DNA of 64,000 nucleotides, taken from Aptenodytes patagonicus. Lineage: Eukaryota; Chordata; Aves; Sphenisciformes; Spheniscidae. Made by a program: the position numbers and the translations under genes. Positions 59,701-64,000 of this stretch are shown piece after piece (position 1 is the first letter of the stretch; each line of letters starts with the position of its first letter). The notes below the pieces were generated by a model, which was given only the letters and a program-made list of their open reading frames with translations, had not been told where the DNA came from and ran no database searches. The stretch is taken from contig NC_134957.1 in NCBI RefSeq assembly GCF_965638725.1, positions 20,174,101 through 20,238,100 on the forward strand, written 5' to 3'.

Positions 59701-62700
59701 AAGGCATAACCAGATTGATGGAGGATTTAGAAACTACAGCAATGATTATGACAACAATAGTTAGGGCAAAACTATAGTAGAGGATATAAGTCTTCATGCT
59801 TGGAATGTAAGTTAATTACTAACTGCCTGGTAAATAAATGGAAGAAACACATATCACAGGCAGTTTACTTGACCGTTTCTACTGTCTTTGGGAGTGTCTA
59901 GTGGTGGCTGCTCTCTAGATGGAGAACAGCAATCAAGCTGGTGAGATTTCAGATGACAATGCTTTGTGCTTAGGGTTGAATGAGAAAAACAAAGCAAGCT
60001 TTTCAGGATTTAATCAACCCAAAAAACCCCCATTAGGACCATTGCTGTGCTGGTAAAGCAGGAGCATCTCGGGCTTGTTGACTCTGGACTCTTCATTAAG
60101 CAACACCCAATGATCAGCTGCAAGAGGTTTGGAAGTGTCAAGGCCCATATTTAATATTTAACTGGAGCAACTGCCACCTGTGAAGAATGATTTCTCATTC
60201 TGCTGACAAAAAAATGCAAATGAGATGGGAGCAACAATAAATGAATACGTGAATATTTTAATGGCTTCTCCACAGTCCACGAATATTGAGCGAGGTCACT
60301 GATTTGCTCGTTGGAGTGCTTTTAGTGGGTGTTTCTGCTCAGTCAGCACAACGTGAAATCCTACCAAGCCTTGATGGAGAGTGCCGAGCTCTGGACACAG
60401 TGGTTGGCACCAGCAGGAAATGAGCAGTTTCCTCAAACAGTTCATTTTGTTAGTGTTGCTCCGTGGCAAAAATTAAACAAAACCATAATTGCTTTGAAAA
60501 ACTAACCAGAATATCCTGACATTAGAGACAGCTTCCATTTTACTGACCCCTTATCAAATCATGCAGGAAAAGACCTTTCTGGGTTAAGCACATTAGCACT
60601 TAGTTAGTAGGGGAGGATTGATATTCTGACAATTCCTGGAAAAAGGATTTCAAAAGTATCCTATATAACCTATTATTTATACAGTCTTGGAAACTCAGTT
60701 AAAGACCAGGATTTTATGGGTAGCATTCAATTTTCATTAGAAGCAAGAGCAGCAGCCAGAGCATTGCACGAGCAGCGGCGGTTACCTCTCCTCTCCTGCG
60801 CCAGCAGCGTGCTTGGGGAAGGCAGGACTCGGGGCAGTGCTGCTTTCCAGACCCATCCGGATGTGCTCGTTGGCCTCATCTGTAATATAACAGAGACAAT
60901 CGAGAAATGACATTTATTTAAACTTGTAATGGTCAGTGTGTTTTATTTGGGGAAAGAAAAGGCTTGTTAAATGAGTCCCACAGCGCAAACCCTGTGGATT
61001 TAACAGGAGATGGCTGACGGGGGGCTCTGCCTGCTGCCCCTGCAGACAGGGGGAGGCCCTGGGGCAGTGTCACCCGCGCTCCCCACGCAGCAAAGGCACC
61101 TCCAGACCCCATGGATCCGAGAGGCCAAAGCGAGCTGCCTAATGCCAGGAGCTGTCGCATCACTGGAAGCCTTCACAGGACACTGCCGTGGCTGTCAATA
61201 AAGTTAATCCATTCCAGGATTTAAATTCAGCCATTTCCTGTTTTGACTCAAAGTCATCCAATCTTGGCAAACAAAGGAGGAGGCCAATACAGTTAATGAG
61301 GAGATCCCTGTTATTTTTACTGGCACAAGGCTCAGCTATGTCTTCTAAGCTCTCAAAGACCCTAAAGAAAAAACAATAGAAGACGGTAACCTTTACAGCA
61401 GCCTGCCAGTGTATAAAGTTGCATTAGACATTTTGCTGGCAAACAGGCTTTCTTGCTACTGCAAAACCAAAAGGATTAAACTCTGAAACAGCGATGCAAA
61501 ACTAAGCTTAGTCTGGTCAACAAGATCTGCACATATTTATTCACATGCAGCTAGGTCTATTTTAAAAAGAGTAAATCTACCTGTTACAAAAACTGCCAAA
61601 TCTCTTTAGGATATATTTCATTACACAGTACAACAGAATCAGAGGCTCAAAGGATTCAGATGTGACATTAAATAACATAGCCTCGCTTGTTATCTGGTTA
61701 GAAAACTGCACTAAGCCCAAGAGCAGATCAGTCCTACGGACGGGCTGTGATACCAAAGTCACGCTGGTGCTGTCTGTGTGGTGCCATCCAGCATCAGCAC
61801 AGTCAGGCCACAGATAACAGGGATATCCCAAGATGGAGTTTCACTACCCCTTGCCTGTGCATCCCCATGGAGAAAAATGCTGCAGTCCCAACTCTTCCTC
61901 CCTGCCCAGCACCTGGCCCTGCGGTGCAGGGGACCATGGCAGGCATTGCTCGGGGCTGTCTGCATTAGGACCACGCGTGTGGCACACGCATGAGATGGCA
62001 GCCGGGTGGCCCCGTGGTTTCCGCAGCAGTGGGAAGTCGGAGAGTCGCTCCTGCTGGAAGACAGAGTCTGGTTGTGTAAGAACGAGCCAGTTTTAGAGAG
62101 CACGTTTCTGGGAGAGGGACTGTGTTTTGTCCATGTAAACGCTGATGTGCAAAAAGCATCACTGAACATCATTTCAGGAGAGACAAGCTGTGACATGGCC
62201 GGTGGCACGTACGGGCCACGTCATGTGCAGGCATGAGAAGGCACGCTGAGGAGTGTTTATTTATACGGTGAGCCATGTCCTCCTCTTCTGCCCCAGACCC
62301 AAGGGAGGGAGATGCCAGCAGGTAGCTGCTCTGGAAGTAGAGGAACCAAACGCAGAGCTCCCACGTTTTCCCTCTGCCTGTCATGGTTGAAAAGACCTTG
62401 ACAACCGACGACTGCATTCATTTCTCACCTCACTTCCACTTCCAAAGGCATTGCATCATACTTGCTTTTCACTGACACTTCCCCCTCAGACAGAGCTCCC
62501 CCCTCCAGGCTGGCAGAGGCAGCAGGAGGTGTTTGCTTCCTCCCATCCAAATCACTGCCCTTCAAAATGGCTCAGCCACTGACACAGCTATACCTGGCTT
62601 CTATAACCACAAACAAATAGGTTATTAGTACATTATAATCCATCAAGACAAGCAAAATGTCCCTGCTAACTTTAGGATGAGACAGAATAAAAAGCAAATT

Positions 62701-63299
62701 CCAACAGAAATTAGTAGTGGCCTGACCAGTTTAACTTGTCCATACATATATTTATATATATATATGTATACAGCCACTCCTGCTCTAACACTTCAGCTGC
62801 TTTACTCATTTCCTATCACTCTAACAGGAAGACACTCAACGCCTGGGGAAAGCACAGCTAACCGTGCCATCGGGGCTGACTTGCCTCAGCGGGTGCATAA
62901 AATGGTCTCTCTCCTAGACCTAGATTTTTAGCTCTCATCCATTGCACACAAGCTCAAGGGGAAGTTATCACCAAATTCATCCATCTGTGCTGCTCTGCAG
63001 GCTGTAGTTTAAATATAGCGTATCTATCCATTTTATAGATTTATATTACTGCCGATTACTAGTGTTTTCTATTATAATCAATACCAACTGTGAAGACCCT
63101 TAGGGATCCACACAACCCTCCGTTCTGAAGGTTAAAACCCTCCTCCAGAAAAGGCCACTGGGCATTTTCCTGTGCAGGCACGAATTTCCACCCCTCCTCA
63201 GCCCATTTACCATGCAAAGGGAATGCCAGCAATCATCTCAGCCGGGCTTTTCCATGCAGGAATTTTCTCATTTCGCTCCCTAACACAGTCATCAAAGAC
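44609..63299 (-). CDS. SYTL2-like (Slp2-type) synaptotagmin-like protein, C-terminal exons; N-terminus beyond the window
   Basis: Slp proteins bind GTP-Rab27 with an N-terminal Slp homology domain and dock vesicles at the plasma membrane through two C2 domains. Here I see seven linker exons, a 1.1-kb linker exon, a 99-bp exon, then the C2A and C2B exons ending in TAA. Diagnostic features are [10 protein letters not shown] before C2[64 protein letters not shown], and the C2B end [18 protein letters not shown]. This is nearer to human SYTL2 (from memory: [36 protein letters not shown]) than to SYTL4 or SYTL5. Junctions are phase-perfect except one gap between 55,713 and 53,109. Linker sequence is poorly conserved, so I call a paralogue. 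The Rab-binding domain is not in the window. Confidence 0.9.
46497..46702 (-). CDS. SYTL2-like C2B exon (206 bp)
   Basis: CTTAAAG acceptor, GTGAGT donor. Encodes [40 protein letters not shown] and [20 protein letters not shown], through GLGT. Enters phase 2, leaves phase 1. Confidence 0.95.
47700..47799 (-). CDS. SYTL2-like C2B first exon (100 bp)
   Basis: ATGGCAG acceptor, GTAAGT donor. Encodes [20 protein letters not shown] through DSFVK, then C across the junction. Enters phase 1, leaves phase 2. Confidence 0.93.
48386..48464 (-). CDS. SYTL2-like inter-C2 exon (79 bp)
   Basis: TTTCAG acceptor, GTAAAA donor. Encodes [20 protein letters not shown] and [18 protein letters not shown] corresponds to the RGEMKLALQYVP strand of SYTL2. 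Confidence 0.9.
49201..49362 (-). CDS. SYTL2-like C2A exon (162 bp)
   Basis: CCTCTAG acceptor, GTAAGT donor, 54 whole codons. Encodes [40 protein letters not shown] and [14 protein letters not shown]. Confidence 0.95.
49988..50090 (-). CDS. SYTL2-like C2A exon (103 bp)
   Basis: TTTCCAG acceptor, GTAAGA donor. Completes P, then [20 protein letters not shown] through NPIYNEVLR. It carries the Lys/Arg-rich strand used for phospholipid binding. Confidence 0.95.
50910..51079 (-). CDS. SYTL2-like C2A first exon (170 bp)
   Basis: CTGGCAG acceptor, GTGAGT donor. Encodes [20 protein letters not shown], then [20 protein letters not shown] and [16 protein letters not shown]. Leaves phase 2. Confidence 0.94.
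53005..53109 (-). CDS. SYTL2-like pre-C2A exon ([10 protein letters not shown])
   Basis: Donor GTAGGT. Encodes [20 protein letters not shown] and [15 protein letters not shown]. The acceptor is a tandem GAGCAG, so the exon may start at 53,109 or, 3 bp shorter, at 53,106. Either way it starts in phase 0, which the exon found upstream does not supply. Confidence 0.9.
53786..53811 (-). other. Speculative 26-bp microexon with GC donor
   Basis: GGTCAG acceptor, two leading bases plus SMADNTDE, and a GAG/GCAAGT donor of the GC-AG consensus type. It would repair the phase between 55,713 and 53,109 and places acidic residues where human SYTL2 has DESDD. The pyrimidine tract is weak and the exon is tiny, so this could be chance. 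Confidence 0.18.
54429..54460. repeat. 16-bp perfect tandem duplication
   Basis: CCTTTTATATGATTTA occurs twice head to tail in an intron of the SYTL2-like gene. Confidence 0.9.
54940..55290 (-). pseudogene. Histone H1 pseudogene, frameshifted, intronic
   Basis: Read on the minus strand, one frame gives [20 protein letters not shown] and then [17 protein letters not shown]. After a frameshift near 55,070 another frame gives [20 protein letters not shown] and [13 protein letters not shown]. These track the lysine-alanine-proline tail of avian histone H1 in order ([43 protein letters not shown] as I recall them). Upstream, [16 protein letters not shown] resembles the end of the globular domain (GTLVQTKGTGASGSFKL) after a further frame change. 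No intact start or globular domain is visible. It lies in a SYTL2-like intron, same strand as the host. A lysine-rich chance match is unlikely given the ordered similarity. Confidence 0.8.
55713..55811 (-). CDS. SYTL2-like 99-bp linker exon
   Basis: ATTCCAG acceptor, GTGAGT donor, phase 1 to 1. Encodes [20 protein letters not shown] and [12 protein letters not shown]. Reading on past the donor gives Ser-Glu-stop. A second AG two bases downstream would shift the frame and is not favoured. Confidence 0.82.
57148..58269 (-). CDS. SYTL2-like large linker exon (1,122 bp)
   Basis: TTGTAG acceptor, GTACTG donor (weak but GT), phase 1 to 1; by far the longest open stretch in the window outside CpG islands. 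Encodes [69 protein letters not shown] and [15 protein letters not shown]. Ser/Glu/Lys-rich, predicted disordered, with SSSEEE and SPTKE sites that could be phosphorylated. It sits where long SYTL2 isoforms carry a large linker exon. Confidence 0.9.
58895..58988 (-). CDS. SYTL2-like linker exon (94 bp)
   Basis: CATTCAG acceptor, GTAAGG donor. Encodes [20 protein letters not shown] and [11 protein letters not shown]. Phase 0 to 1, matching the large exon that follows. Confidence 0.87.
59162..59255 (-). CDS. SYTL2-like linker exon (94 bp)
   Basis: CCCACAG acceptor, GTAGTA donor. Encodes [20 protein letters not shown] and [11 protein letters not shown]. Phase 2 to 0. Includes a proline-lysine stretch ([11 protein letters not shown]) that could bind SH3 domains. 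Confidence 0.87.
60786..60879 (-). CDS. SYTL2-like linker exon (94 bp)
   Basis: ATTACAG acceptor, GTAACC donor. Encodes [20 protein letters not shown] and [10 protein letters not shown]. Phase 1 to 2; fits both neighbours. Confidence 0.86.
61321..61361 (-). CDS. SYTL2-like 41-bp microexon
   Basis: A strong pyrimidine tract (GTTTTTTCTTTAG) precedes 41 bp encoding [13 protein letters not shown], then a GTAAAA donor. It enters phase 2 and leaves phase 1, exactly what the flanking exons require. Confidence 0.78.
62429..62554 (-). CDS. SYTL2-like linker exon (126 bp)
   Basis: AG/GTGAGA donor. Encodes [20 protein letters not shown] and [20 protein letters not shown]. The acceptor GGGCAG has a weak pyrimidine tract but is the one that keeps phase with the upstream exon; the frame is closed just upstream. 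Confidence 0.78.
63211..63299 (-). CDS. SYTL2-like linker exon (89 bp), most upstream exon seen
   Basis: CATTTAG acceptor, GTAAAT donor. Encodes [20 protein letters not shown] and EMIAGIPFA, then C across the junction. Phase 0 to 2. The preceding exons, including the Rab27-binding domain, must be to the right of it. Confidence 0.82.
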
Positions 63300-64000
63300 C
63301 TAAATGAGGATTAACAGCCCTGGAGTCATGAACATGTTACATTGATTGGGCTAAATGAACACACACCCTTTCATCCCCTTGAAAGCTGACAGAAGGTGAA
63401 TGACTGATCTTTCCAGGAGAAGAAAAAGAGGTGTCAAGATGGCAAGCAAAGGCCCTTATCTCATCTACCGCAGATTGGACGTGAGCTGTACGGCCAAGGC
63501 CAAACCGTTTGTAAAGGGGCCTGATCCTTGTTCCCTGATGGGCCAAGCGCTGCTCTCACGGGTGCAATACTCTTGCTGACAAGTCAGTGAGAGAAGTGCT
63601 TGCCCTCACGTGTGAAGGGAGGCAATCTATACAGTAACCACTGCAGGAGCTGAGCACGCAACAGGCAACAGCAAGGTGAAAATATAAGCTGCAGAATCCT
63701 GATCCTCAATCAGTGCTGTAAAATGGCAGTGGGAAAAGTAAGAGGAAGGAATAAAGTCACGTTATACCCATGCTTTACCAAAATAAGTCTGAGAATAGAA
63801 AAAGAGAAAGAAAGGGAAGAAAAAAAGTTGAAAAAGAAATAGAGGGCTAAATCTAAACATAATTACTGTAGTAATTTCATAACATTTGCTTCTTCCTTCT
63901 TAAAACAGCATTAGTCAAGTAATGCACGTGCAAAGACATAACTTGCATGTTACTGCTATATTAATAAAGGGGATTATTTTAGATGATAACCTGAGACCAC
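63300..64000. other. Intron of the SYTL2-like gene, nothing else recognised
   Basis: No exon with acceptable splice sites and phase is visible up to the window edge. A 69-codon minus-strand ORF at 63,337-63,546 has no supporting features. Confidence 0.5.

Noticed and set aside
63337-63546. 69-codon minus-strand ORF as the next upstream SYTL2-like exon
   Set aside because: No acceptor and donor combination gives the phase 0 exit needed before 63,299, and the sequence shows no Slp motif.
1-64000. CR1 elements, endogenous retroviruses, tRNA genes, CRISPR arrays
   Set aside because: I looked for CR1-type terminal octamer repeats, long terminal repeats, reverse transcriptase motifs, tRNA boxes and regular spacer arrays and saw none I could support. 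Old fragments could be missed by eye.

Overview
The window looks like vertebrate nuclear DNA, most likely from a bird or another sauropsid. It has short GT-AG introns, two CpG-island promoters, sparse recognisable interspersed repeats and vertebrate gene families. All calls come from reading exons, splice sites and codon phase by eye. Comparisons with human proteins are from memory, not from alignments.

Layout, left to right. (1) About 43-6871, + strand: the last eleven coding exons of a PICALM/CALM-type clathrin assembly protein that has diverged from true PICALM, followed by a long AT-rich 3' UTR to about 11.24 kb. (2) 12.5-13.5 kb: CpG island with CRE-like and YY1-like sites, driving VBP1 (prefoldin subunit 3), six coding exons at 12,903-22,379 on +, complete at 197 aa. 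(3) 28.2-33.2 kb, - strand: RAB39B, complete in two coding exons (213 aa), with its own CpG island at about 32.45-34.0 kb. VBP1 and RAB39B converge tail to tail. (4) 34-44.5 kb: intergenic, no gene recognised; it holds a 52-bp alternating pyrimidine-purine tract and a GA microsatellite. (5) 44.6-63.3 kb, - strand: at least sixteen coding exons of a synaptotagmin-like protein closest to SYTL2 (Slp2), including a 1.1-kb linker exon and both C2 domains. Its N-terminal Rab-binding domain should lie beyond the right edge. A decayed histone H1 pseudogene sits in one intron.

VBP1 next to RAB39B is the arrangement of human Xq28. A PICALM relative and a SYTL2 relative flank them here. Human PICALM and SYTL2 are neighbours on 11q14, and RAB39A, the paralogue of RAB39B, is on 11q22. 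The simplest reading is that this window is the whole-genome-duplication sister of that 11q block and keeps PICALM and SYTL2 ohnologues that seem absent from the human Xq28 block. Three of the four genes (clathrin adaptor, Rab GTPase, Slp Rab effector) act in membrane traffic; VBP1 is a chaperonin partner. Shared location is not evidence of a shared complex.
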